Below are positions 16,952-25,319 of a stretch of DNA of 64,000 bases, one piece after another. The number at the start of each line of letters is the position of its first letter. Position 1 is the stretch's first letter. Where the stretch lies: the NCBI RefSeq assembly GCF_047302465.1, contig NZ_CP178621.1, positions 1,116,001 through 1,180,000 of the forward strand, read 5' to 3'. Source of the stretch: JACMRP01 sp047302465. GTDB lineage: Bacteria; Bdellovibrionota; Bdellovibrionia; Bdellovibrionales; Bdellovibrionaceae. The notes beneath the pieces are model-generated. The model saw nothing but the letters and a program-made list of their open reading frames with translations. It did no database searches and was not told the origin of the DNA. The position numbers were made by a program, and so were the translations under genes.

Positions 16952-18283
16952 TTAATCCGCCTGTTTCAGATCAGGTTTCCAAACATCCCAGCTTGGACAG
17001 ACCTGTGCTCTAGGTGAAGGGCCTTGTCTTGCGCCCCAACGGTATTCCATTTCATCTAGAGGGTTGTTAGACATCAGACCCGCAAAGAGTCTTCGTTTAG
17101 CTTCAGCAAAATCAATTCTCTGACCGACATCATAAGTAATGACACAATATGAATCTTCATCAATACGTGATACCGGCATGCGATCTGTTTCTCCACGTGC
17201 AGACTTTTGAATATATGGGAATATCTTATCCATCTGGTTTTTCATATCTTCAGAGATTGAATTTCCATTGTTGGTTTTCAAGATATCCTTATAAGCACGG
17301 CGCAGAGCCACCATATCATCAAACAGACGCTGATCCCGGCTCGGGGTCGAATAAGTATCATAATCTTCGGCAGTCATGCAGGTTGTGCTTAGCGAGCGTA
17401 GGAACTGCACGCCCTCTTTCACTGACGCAATACGAGTTTTTGCGGCCTCACACGCGGTCGTTGCTAGACGGCGTAACATTTGGTCATCGCCTTCTTGGCG
17501 TAACGCGAGTTTCTTCTGCACCGTCTTTTGCCACTTGCTCAGCGGAATTTGGAATTGCTCCTCGCTATAATTGGGAGTTTCCCACACCGGGCGTGTAATG
17601 TAATTGATGGGGCGCCAGCCGCGAAATCCTGCTTCGCTGGCAGGTGTGAAATTTCCCTCAAACACCCAATAAGGGTTTGGCCACGACACGCGTTCTTGCA
17701 ACTCAGACCCAGAACTGCTTCCGATCGTCGAGTTAAATACCAAATGTGGAACACCGATCGCTTGGATTTCTTTAATTGTCCAAGAGTGATGATTCAGTTG
17801 CGTGGTACGAATCAATGCTCCTGAACGCACCCAATCGCGAGTAACTGGAATTGGGAACGTATCATTCGGAAGCGATTTTGTGCTGCCTAGGTCGTATATA
17901 TAAAGCAAAAATTTTCGCACTCTTTGGATTTCATCCGAAGTGCGATTCCAGCGCTTCATATTGCTGGTGATGAGGCGACTTGTTGTGGTCGGGTCCTGCA
18001 TCGCAAATGGCAGTCGATTCTCGTAAGCGAAAATCAAACGCATTGAATAAACCGTGTCCGCACAGTCCGTTCTTAAGCCAAAGTAAGGATTTGCTTGGCC
18101 GTTTGGAAGTCTTTCTCGGGAAAAGAAGTCGGCAGTCCAATTTTCTTGGACCCATTTCGCATAGTGGTCTTCCCAGCCCTCAGACCAAGTATTTACTGAG
18201 GTCCAAACTTGGGCGTTTGCGATGGGCGTGAAAGCCCACGTCATGACGAAAGCGTATAGAATAAAACTTAAGAATTTCCCCAT
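16952..18283 (-). CDS. Large exported protein of unknown function
   Basis: This 443-residue protein starts at ATG 18283, where a strong RBS (GGGAGGGG) and a Sec signal of about 25 residues ending NAQ are found; a longer frame upstream to 18343 has neither. The mature part is rich in Trp, Tyr and Arg and has several Cys (for example RTDCADTV, ATTACEAAK and STTCMTAEDY). The RTDCADTVYSMR stretch looks like a papain- or transglutaminase-like Cys centre and LNHHSWTIKEIQ could supply a His, but this is only suggestive. It is followed by the membrane-anchored protein gene. Function is unknown; a periplasmic enzyme is possible. Confidence 0.75.
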   Translation of the reverse strand: MGKFLSFILYAFVMTWAFTPIANAQVWTSVNTWSEGWEDHYAKWVQENWTADFFSRERLPNGQANPYFGLRTDCADTVYSMRLIFAYENRLPFAMQDPTTTSRLITSNMKRWNRTSDEIQRVRKFLLYIYDLGSTKSLPNDTFPIPVTRDWVRSGALIRTTQLNHHSWTIKEIQAIGVPHLVFNSTIGSSSGSELQERVSWPNPYWVFEGNFTPASEAGFRGWRPINYITRPVWETPNYSEEQFQIPLSKWQKTVQKKLALRQEGDDQMLRRLATTACEAAKTRIASVKEGVQFLRSLSTTCMTAEDYDTYSTPSRDQRLFDDMVALRRAYKDILKTNNGNSISEDMKNQMDKIFPYIQKSARGETDRMPVSRIDEDSYCVITYDVGQRIDFAEAKRRLFAGLMSNNPLDEMEYRWGARQGPSPRAQVCPSWDVWKPDLKQAD

Positions 18284-18502
18284 AGAAAAACCCCTCCCCA
18301 AGGGCTCTCTAAAATCTGTACCTAGTGTCGTCCCCCTTGGCAATTGGGACCATCAATGCTTGGTGTAAAACAACCGATCGCGCCGCGTCTGTCCTAGGGA
18401 ACACCCCACATTGAGTTTTTCCTGAGGGAATTCTGAGATAGATGCTCGATTTCGAGATTCGGAGGAGTCTTTCGTCGCGGTTGTTAAAAAGGTGTAAAGA
18501 TA

Positions 18503-18601
18503 ATGCCAATTTTGAACGATAATATGTTTATGTGGACCAAAACGACCTTCGTTATCCTTTTTATTCTCTGTCTAGTGCTTCAGTTCATGTACTGGAGCTA
18601 A
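18503..18601 (+). CDS. Possible 32-residue single-helix membrane peptide
   Basis: A short frame encodes a peptide with a polar start (MPILNDNMFMWTK) and one hydrophobic helix rich in Phe, Leu, Ile and Val, ending MYWS. An AAGGTG lies about 9 nt upstream of the ATG. It sits 56 nt before the winged-helix gene and reads the same way. The composition looks like a real small membrane protein, but such frames also arise by chance. Confidence 0.4.
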   Translation: MPILNDNMFMWTKTTFVILFILCLVLQFMYWS

Positions 18602-18657
18602 GAAATATCCTGATTTCGTCACTGGCTTCATAAAAATCCTTCTTGTAGCCTGCCCCC

Positions 18658-19059
18658 ATGTCTGAAAATGAGATACCTAAAGAGGTGAAAGATTTTGTCT
18701 TTCAGTACATCGATTCTGTGGAGCAGTTGGAGATCTTGCTTCTGTTAAATGCGGAACCACACAAAGTATGGACCGTTGGTGAGGTCCATCAAACTTTGCG
18801 ATCCAACATGTCGTCTGTCGAAAAACGTCTGAATCTCTTAGCCGCACAAAAACTTATCGACAAAAAAGAGGGCGGGTTTCAGTTTAAACCCGAAGGCTCT
18901 GAAAAAAATGAAATCATACGTCAGTTAAGCGGAGCCTATAAGGTTCACCGCCACCGAATTTTTGAAATGATTTTTTCTCCGATGAAAAAGGCGCGGGATA
19001 TTGCCGAAGCCTTTGTTATCGCTCCGCCGAAAGATCCAAAAGGAGACTCCAATGGCTGA
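18658..19059 (+). CDS. Winged-helix DNA-binding protein candidate
   Basis: This 133-residue protein has a helix-turn-helix-like first half: LEILLLLNAEPHKVWTVGEV followed by SSVEKRLNLLAAQKLIDKK and a short wing, GGFQF. That layout resembles small MarR- or PadR-like winged helices. The C-terminal half is helical and basic. The stop overlaps the next gene's start by 8 nt, so it is cotranscribed with two small membrane proteins and lies just upstream of the giant hybrid kinase. A regulatory role in this signalling block is an inference. Confidence 0.7.
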   Translation: MSENEIPKEVKDFVFQYIDSVEQLEILLLLNAEPHKVWTVGEVHQTLRSNMSSVEKRLNLLAAQKLIDKKEGGFQFKPEGSEKNEIIRQLSGAYKVHRHRIFEMIFSPMKKARDIAEAFVIAPPKDPKGDSNG

Positions 19060-19315
19060 AACAGTGTACTTGCTATGTGCGATTTTTAGTTTTCTTTGCA
19101 CGCTCATGTTGTTCAGAGGTTTCTCTCACACGGGGACAAGATTGTTGCTATGGACCGCGTTGAGTTTTGCTTTGATCACATTCAACAATGTTTTCCTTTT
19201 TGTTGATCTCGCGCTTTTTCCTGAAGTGAATTTGAATGGCCCCTTTTGGCGAAATGTACTTGGGGCGCTCTCCGGGTTGGTCATGCTCTGTGGTCTGATT
19301 TGGGAGCTTATATGA
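19052..19315 (+). CDS. Small three-helix membrane protein, DUF5985-like
   Basis: This 87-residue protein is chosen from ATG 19052, with AGGAG 7 nt upstream. It has three hydrophobic segments and a NNVFLFVDL stretch between the second and third, followed by LCGLIWE near the end, which fits what I recall of DUF5985. It overlaps the winged-helix gene by 8 nt and the next membrane-protein gene by an ATGA. Role unknown. Confidence 0.7.
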   Translation: MAETVYLLCAIFSFLCTLMLFRGFSHTGTRLLLWTALSFALITFNNVFLFVDLALFPEVNLNGPFWRNVLGALSGLVMLCGLIWELI

Positions 19316-19608
19316 TATTGTACACGGTGTTTCTAGCTGGAGTAAGCATGGCGGCCTTTCTGGCTTCTGGCTTATTTTTCTTGAAGTTGTGGAAGGCCTC
19401 GCAAGACAAATTTTTTAAGTACTTCGCTGTTGCTTGTTGGTTTTTGTCACTCGAAAGAGTGGTTGTACTATTTGTGCAAACTCCACTTTCTCCAGAACCA
19501 AAAGATCAGACAGAATTAAGTTTTTGGATTTACTTATTGCGGCTCTGCGCGTTTATTATGATCCTTGTTGCGATTGTCGAAAAAAACCGAAAACGTCCTC
19601 AACCCTAA
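19312..19608 (+). CDS. Second small membrane protein, DUF5985-like
   Basis: This 98-residue protein begins at ATG 19312, overlapping the previous stop as ATGA. It has three hydrophobic segments, with LFFLKLWKASQDKFFKYF after the first and RLCAFIMILVAIVEKN at the end. Together with the preceding gene it looks like a tandem pair of related membrane proteins, possibly subunits of one assembly. There is a 185-nt gap before the giant kinase gene. Confidence 0.7.
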   Translation: MILYTVFLAGVSMAAFLASGLFFLKLWKASQDKFFKYFAVACWFLSLERVVVLFVQTPLSPEPKDQTELSFWIYLLRLCAFIMILVAIVEKNRKRPQP

Positions 19609-19793
19609 GCGGCAAATTTTATTTCAGGTGACATATAAAGTACTTGCCGCCGCGTTTAAAACCCTCGAAATATCAGCATTTTTTGTTTATAAAGCGTGAA
19701 TAGTGAAGATGTTACGAAATCGTCATTTCTTTTTAAAATCAGCTCCATGTATACCGGCAAAGATAGATAAAAGTCTCAGGGGGTTATTTTTGC

Positions 19794-22700
19794 ATGGAAA
19801 AAACTATGAACCGGTCTTCACAAGACTCAAGCGCTCCTAAACCTCAAATTAAAAAAAATCACAAAGCCAAGGTCATAAAAAACAAGGTGCTTAAAACAAG
19901 CGCCCTGGATGACGTAGTCTTGGACCATGACGTGCCTGAATACCATGAAGAGGGCGGCAAAGACTCTATGCCAAAGGAGTATAAAGAACAGCTGCGGCAT
20001 CTTCTTTATACTGTCAAAGCTGTGCGTCGTGGTGACTTCGCCGTGCGTATGCCGGCGTTGGAAGAAGGCATCATCGCAGAGATCGGTGAAGTCTTTAATG
20101 ACATCATCGAACTAAATCAAAGTATGGCGAATGAGTTTGTGCGTGTTCGAAACACGGTAGGACAAGAAGGTAAGATGTCCGAACGTGTGTCCATGGGCAC
20201 AGTACGTGGCGCCTGGGCGACCAGCGTCGACTCTGTGAATCTTCTCATCGGGGATCTTGTGCAGCCGACGACAGAAGTCGCGCGCGTAATCACCTCTGTG
20301 GCGAAAGGTGACTTGTCACAAAAGATGTCTCTTGAAATCGACGGCCGTACCGTAAAGGGAGAATTCTTCCGCATCGGTAATACGGTAAATGCCATGGTGG
20401 ATCAGCTGAACTCGTTTGCCTCTGAGGTAACGCGTGTTGCGAAAGAGGTAGGTACCGAAGGAAAGCTGGGCGGACAGGCAGACGTTCGCGGAGCTTCAGG
20501 GATTTGGAAAGATTTGACCGACAACGTAAATAGCTTGGCGGGCAACTTGACGGATCAGGTGCGTAATATCGCGAAGGTAACAACAGCCGTAGCAAAAGGT
20601 GACTTGTCACAAAAAATCACGGTTGATGCGAAGGGTGAGATCTTCGAACTTAAAAATACAATTAACGTCATGGTGGATCAGCTCTCATCATTCGCTGCCG
20701 AGGTAACTCGTGTTGCGAAGGAAGTAGGTACTGAAGGTCGTCTTGGTGGTCAGGCCGATGTAAAAGGTGTGTCTGGTACTTGGAAAGATTTGACCGACAA
20801 CGTAAATGGTCTTGCGAATAACTTAACAGCCCAAGTACGTAACATCGCAAAAGTAACAACAGCCGTAGCAAAAGGTGACTTGTCACAAAAAATCACGGTT
20901 GATGCACGCGGTGAAATTCTTGAACTAAAAAATACCATCAACGTCATGGTGGATCAGTTGAACTCATTCGCTGCCGAGGTAACTCGTGTTGCGAAAGAGG
21001 TAGGTACCGAAGGTCGTCTTGGCGGTCAGGCCGATGTAAAAGGTGTGTCTGGTACTTGGAAAGATCTGACCGACAACGTAAATGGTCTTGCGAATAACTT
21101 AACAGCCCAAGTACGTAACATCGCAAAAGTAACTACTGCGGTTGCAAACGGTGACTTATCACAAAAAATCACAGTTGATGCAAAAGGCGAAATCCTTGAG
21201 CTCAAAGACACCATCAATACGATGGTTGATACTTTGAGAAGTTTCGTAACAGAGGTAACTCGTGTTGCGAAAGAGGTTGGTACCGAAGGAAAACTAGGTG
21301 GTCAGGCCGATGTAAAAGGTGTGTCTGGCACTTGGAAAGATCTGACAGACAACGTAAATGCGATGGCGTCAAATTTGACGGTTCAGCTGCGTGACGTATC
21401 TAAAGTTGCGACTGCGATTGCATCTGGTGACTTAGGACAAAAAATCACGGTTGAGGTAAAAGGCGAAATCCTTCAAATCAAAGACGTGATCAATAAGATG
21501 GTGGATCAGCTTTCATCATTCGCATCCGAAGTAACTCGTGTTGCGAAAGAGGTAGGTACGGAAGGAAAACTCGGTGGCCAAGCGGAAGTAAAAGGTGTTT
21601 CCGGAACATGGAAAGACTTAACAGATAACGTAAATGGTCTAGCGAATAACTTAACAGCACAGGTTCGTAACATCGCGAAGGTAACTACCGCGGTTGCGAA
21701 AGGTGACTTGTCACAAAAAATCACGGTTGATGCGAAGGGCGAGATCTTCGAATTGAAAAACACCATCAACGTCATGGTGGATCAGCTGAATTCATTCGCT
21801 GCCGAGGTAACTCGTGTTGCGAAAGAAGTAGGTACTGAAGGTCGTCTTGGTGGACAAGCGGAAGTAAAAGGGGTCTCTGGTACTTGGAAAGATTTGACCG
21901 ACAACGTAAATGGTCTTGCGAACAATCTGACAGCCCAAGTACGTAACATCGCGAAAGTAACAACAGCCGTTGCGAAAGGTGACTTGTCACAAAAAATCAC
22001 GGTTGATGCGAAAGGCGAAATCCTAGAACTAAAAGAAACCATCAATACAATGGTGGATACACTTCGTAGTTTTGCTGCCGAGGTAACTCGTGTGGCGAAA
22101 GAAGTAGGTACCGAAGGTCGCCTTGGTGGCCAAGCGGACGTAAAAGGGGTTGCGGGAACTTGGAAAGATTTGACCGACAACGTAAACGGTCTAGCTAATA
22201 ACTTAACAGCCCAAGTGCGTAACATCGCGAAAGTAACAACAGCCGTAGCAAAAGGTGACTTGTCACAAAAAATCACGGTTGATGCAAAAGGCGAGATCTT
22301 AGAACTGAAAGACACCATTAATACAATGGTGGATACACTAGGCTCCTTCGTAACTGAGGTAAGCCGTGTTGCGAAAGAGGTTGGTACCGAAGGAAAACTA
22401 GGTGGTCAGGCCGATGTAAAAGGCGTGTCTGGTACTTGGAAAGACTTAACAGATAACGTAAATGCGATGGCCTCTAACTTGACTGTACAATTGCGTGACG
22501 TATCTAAAGTTGCGACCGCGATTGCATCTGGTGACTTAGGTCAAAAGATCACGGTTGAAGTAAAAGGCGAAATCCTTCAAATCAAAGACGTGATCAATAA
22601 GATGGTGGATCAGTTGAACTCATTCGCATCCGAAGTAACTCGTGTTGCGAAAGAGGTAGGTACTGAAGGAAAACTAGGAGGCCAAGCGGAAGTAAAAGGG

Positions 22701-25304
22701 GTCTCTGGTACCTGGAAAGATCTGACTGATAACGTAAATTTCATGGCCTCCAATTTGACCAAACAAGTACGCGGTATCGTCAAGGTCGTAACTGCGGTTG
22801 CGAACGGTGACTTGAATCAGAAATTCGTATTGGAAGCAAAAGGGGAAGTGGCAGCACTTGCTGAAACCATCAACTCTATGACTGACACTCTTCGTATCTT
22901 CGCGGATCAAGTAACCACGGTTGCTCGTGAGGTAGGTATCGAGGGTAAACTGGGTGCGCAAGCACGCGTACCGGGTGTTGCGGGAACTTGGAAAGATTTG
23001 ACCGACAACGTGAACTTCATGGCGTCGAATCTTACGACACAAGTACGTGGTATCGTAAAGGTCGTAACTGCGGTTGCGAACGGTGACTTGAATCAGAAAT
23101 TCGTATTGGAAGCAAAAGGGGAAGTGGCAGCACTTGCTGAAACCATCAACTCTATGACCGATACATTAAGAACATTCTCGGATCAGGTAACAACGGTTGC
23201 TCGTGAGGTAGGTATCGAAGGTAAACTGGGTGGTCAGGCGAAAGTACCTGGAGCTGCTGGAACCTGGAAAGATTTGACGGATAACGTGAATCAGCTTGCT
23301 GGTAACTTAACAGCCCAAGTGCGTGCGATCGCAGAAGTATCCACTGCGGTTACCAAAGGGGATTTGACTCGTTCAATCTCGGTTGAAGCACAAGGTGAGG
23401 TTGCTGCGTTATCTGAAAATATCAATCAGATGATCAGCAACTTGAAAGACACCACTCAAAAGAACAACGAGCAAGACTGGTTGAAAACGAACCTCGCGAA
23501 GTTCTCTGGTATGATGCAAGGTCAAAGAAGTATTACTTCGGTGGCTCAGTTGATCATGTCCGAGTTGACTCCGCTGGTGGGCGCTCATCAAGGAACCTTC
23601 TTCATGCATGAAAGTGAAGGAGAAGAGCCAGGCTTGAATCTCATCGCAAGCTATGCGTTTACGGAAAGAAAAAATGTTTCTAACCGCTATCGCTTGAAAG
23701 AAGGTTTGGTCGGACAATGCGCGTTCGAGAAGAAACGTATTTTGCTGACTCATCCACAAGACAACTATGTGATGATAGCTTCAAGTCTGAGCGAAGAAAA
23801 ACCACGCAATATTGTTGTGTTGCCGGTGCTCTTCGAGGGCGAACTTAAAGCCGTCATCGAACTTGCGTCGATCACGCCGTATACTCAGAACTATATTAAC
23901 TTCCTGGATCAATTGATGGACAGTATCGGGGTTATCCTGAACATGATCTCTTCAAGTATGAGAACGGAAGAACTCTTACAAGAATTGAAACGTTCAAATG
24001 CGGAATTGGAAGCTCAAGCAAAAGAGCTCGAAGAAAAAGCAAAACTCTTGGAAGTCAAAAACCAAGAGGTGGAGTTGGCGTCGCGCTCTCTCGAAGAGAA
24101 AGCAGAACAGCTCTCACTTATTTCCAAGTACAAGTCCGAGTTCTTGGCGAATATGTCCCACGAACTCAGAACGCCGCTTAATAGCTTGTTAATCTTGTCC
24201 AAAACTTTGGCCGAGAACAGAGACAAAAATCTCAGCAACGAGCAAGTTAAGTTCGCAAGCACTGTACACTCTGCCGGTCAGGATTTGTTGGCACTCATCA
24301 ACGAGATTTTGGATCTTTCCAAAGTCGAAGCTGGAAAAATGCCGGTTAATCCAAAAGCTGTCGAGGTCGTGGATATCCAAGAATACTTGGAGCAAACATT
24401 CAGACCAGTTGCAGAGCACAAGGGACTCGAGTTCAAGATCAAGACGGGCGAGGATATCCCTCGTACCATCTTCACGGACGAGAATCGTTTGCAGCAAATT
24501 CTTAAAAACTTGCTCTCTAACGCCTTTAAGTTCACTGAAAAAGGCCATGTAAAACTAGAAATCGCTCTGGCTGATCGTAGCCGTTCTAGTGACCATACAG
24601 GTCGTGGAGGCAAAGGGCCATTGATGTTCCGAGTTTCAGACTCTGGGATTGGTATTGCGCCTGAAAAACAAAAACTAATCTTCGAAGCCTTCCAACAAGC
24701 TGACGGTACGACAAGCCGTAAATACGGTGGAACTGGTTTGGGTCTGACAATCAGTCGCGAAATCGCACGTCTATTGGGTGGTATTATCGAAGTGGACAGT
24801 CAGCCTGGAGTGGGCAGCGTGTTCACGCTGTATTTGCCACAAAAGTATATGGGTGCTGAAGCTCTGACTGCAGATACAAGCACAGAGGTGGTTCAAGAGG
24901 TTCCAGAATTGCCAGCAGACGCAGACTTTAACGGTATCAAAGTGCTTGTTGTTGATGATGACGTTCGTAACGTGTTTGCGTTAACCAGTATTCTTAAAAT
25001 GCGCGGCATGACTGTGGTCTATGCGGAAAATGGCAAGCAAGGGATCGATGTCTTGAGAAACAACTCAGACACAGATCTTGTGTTAATGGATACGATGATG
25101 CCGGAAATGGACGGGCTTGAAGCCACACGCCAAATCCGTAAACTGCCAGACTTTGATAAACTTCCGATTATTTCTTTGACGGCAAAAGCCATGAAGGGAG
25201 ATCGCGAGAAGTGTATCGAGGCCGGAGCATCTGATTATATCACGAAACCTGTTGATGAGGCGCACTTGCTGTCTGTAATGTATACTTGGATTAAGAAACA
25301 CTAG
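19794..25304 (+). CDS. Giant cytosolic poly-HAMP hybrid histidine kinase
   Basis: This 1836-residue protein has no membrane segment. After a basic N-terminus come a degenerate unit and then 11 tandem 92-residue HAMP-type units (residues about 211-1222), each with WKDLTDNVN and a GDLSQKI-like motif. A GAF domain follows (about 1240-1390), then a coiled coil, HisKA with SHELRTPL (His1456), an ATPase domain (NLLSNAFKF, DSGIGI, GGTGLGL) and a receiver with Asp1766 (LMDTMMPEMDG). HAMP arrays of this type occur in fungal group III kinases (Nik1/Os-1) that sense osmotic stress, and in some bacterial kinases. ATG 19794 has AGGGGG 10 nt upstream; ATG 19806 is possible. It lies 15 nt before a second hybrid kinase. 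No Hpt domain is present. Confidence 0.95.
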   Translation: MEKTMNRSSQDSSAPKPQIKKNHKAKVIKNKVLKTSALDDVVLDHDVPEYHEEGGKDSMPKEYKEQLRHLLYTVKAVRRGDFAVRMPALEEGIIAEIGEVFNDIIELNQSMANEFVRVRNTVGQEGKMSERVSMGTVRGAWATSVDSVNLLIGDLVQPTTEVARVITSVAKGDLSQKMSLEIDGRTVKGEFFRIGNTVNAMVDQLNSFASEVTRVAKEVGTEGKLGGQADVRGASGIWKDLTDNVNSLAGNLTDQVRNIAKVTTAVAKGDLSQKITVDAKGEIFELKNTINVMVDQLSSFAAEVTRVAKEVGTEGRLGGQADVKGVSGTWKDLTDNVNGLANNLTAQVRNIAKVTTAVAKGDLSQKITVDARGEILELKNTINVMVDQLNSFAAEVTRVAKEVGTEGRLGGQADVKGVSGTWKDLTDNVNGLANNLTAQVRNIAKVTTAVANGDLSQKITVDAKGEILELKDTINTMVDTLRSFVTEVTRVAKEVGTEGKLGGQADVKGVSGTWKDLTDNVNAMASNLTVQLRDVSKVATAIASGDLGQKITVEVKGEILQIKDVINKMVDQLSSFASEVTRVAKEVGTEGKLGGQAEVKGVSGTWKDLTDNVNGLANNLTAQVRNIAKVTTAVAKGDLSQKITVDAKGEIFELKNTINVMVDQLNSFAAEVTRVAKEVGTEGRLGGQAEVKGVSGTWKDLTDNVNGLANNLTAQVRNIAKVTTAVAKGDLSQKITVDAKGEILELKETINTMVDTLRSFAAEVTRVAKEVGTEGRLGGQADVKGVAGTWKDLTDNVNGLANNLTAQVRNIAKVTTAVAKGDLSQKITVDAKGEILELKDTINTMVDTLGSFVTEVSRVAKEVGTEGKLGGQADVKGVSGTWKDLTDNVNAMASNLTVQLRDVSKVATAIASGDLGQKITVEVKGEILQIKDVINKMVDQLNSFASEVTRVAKEVGTEGKLGGQAEVKGVSGTWKDLTDNVNFMASNLTKQVRGIVKVVTAVANGDLNQKFVLEAKGEVAALAETINSMTDTLRIFADQVTTVAREVGIEGKLGAQARVPGVAGTWKDLTDNVNFMASNLTTQVRGIVKVVTAVANGDLNQKFVLEAKGEVAALAETINSMTDTLRTFSDQVTTVAREVGIEGKLGGQAKVPGAAGTWKDLTDNVNQLAGNLTAQVRAIAEVSTAVTKGDLTRSISVEAQGEVAALSENINQMISNLKDTTQKNNEQDWLKTNLAKFSGMMQGQRSITSVAQLIMSELTPLVGAHQGTFFMHESEGEEPGLNLIASYAFTERKNVSNRYRLKEGLVGQCAFEKKRILLTHPQDNYVMIASSLSEEKPRNIVVLPVLFEGELKAVIELASITPYTQNYINFLDQLMDSIGVILNMISSSMRTEELLQELKRSNAELEAQAKELEEKAKLLEVKNQEVELASRSLEEKAEQLSLISKYKSEFLANMSHELRTPLNSLLILSKTLAENRDKNLSNEQVKFASTVHSAGQDLLALINEILDLSKVEAGKMPVNPKAVEVVDIQEYLEQTFRPVAEHKGLEFKIKTGEDIPRTIFTDENRLQQILKNLLSNAFKFTEKGHVKLEIALADRSRSSDHTGRGGKGPLMFRVSDSGIGIAPEKQKLIFEAFQQADGTTSRKYGGTGLGLTISREIARLLGGIIEVDSQPGVGSVFTLYLPQKYMGAEALTADTSTEVVQEVPELPADADFNGIKVLVVDDDVRNVFALTSILKMRGMTVVYAENGKQGIDVLRNNSDTDLVLMDTMMPEMDGLEATRQIRKLPDFDKLPIISLTAKAMKGDREKCIEAGASDYITKPVDEAHLLSVMYTWIKKH
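20424..23459 (+). repeat. Eleven tandem 276-bp HAMP-coding units
   Basis: Eleven units of exactly 276 nt lie in perfect register, checked by the Trp codon of WKDLTDNVN at 20505, 20781 and 23265. Units 1-8 form two blocks of four (20424-21527 and 21528-22631), each ending in a NAMASNL variant with GDLGQKI. This suggests duplication of a four-unit block. Units 9-11 differ most (GDLNQKF or GDLTRSI). Confidence 0.9.
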
Positions 25305-25319
25305 AACCTTTGAGGCATA

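Noticed and set aside
20117..22318. Several minus-strand frames within the HAMP array
   Set aside because: They recur at 276-nt spacing as shadows of the coding repeats.
20424..23459. CRISPR or phage tandem repeat
   Set aside because: The repeats are 276 nt, contiguous and code in frame for HAMP domains, with no spacers.
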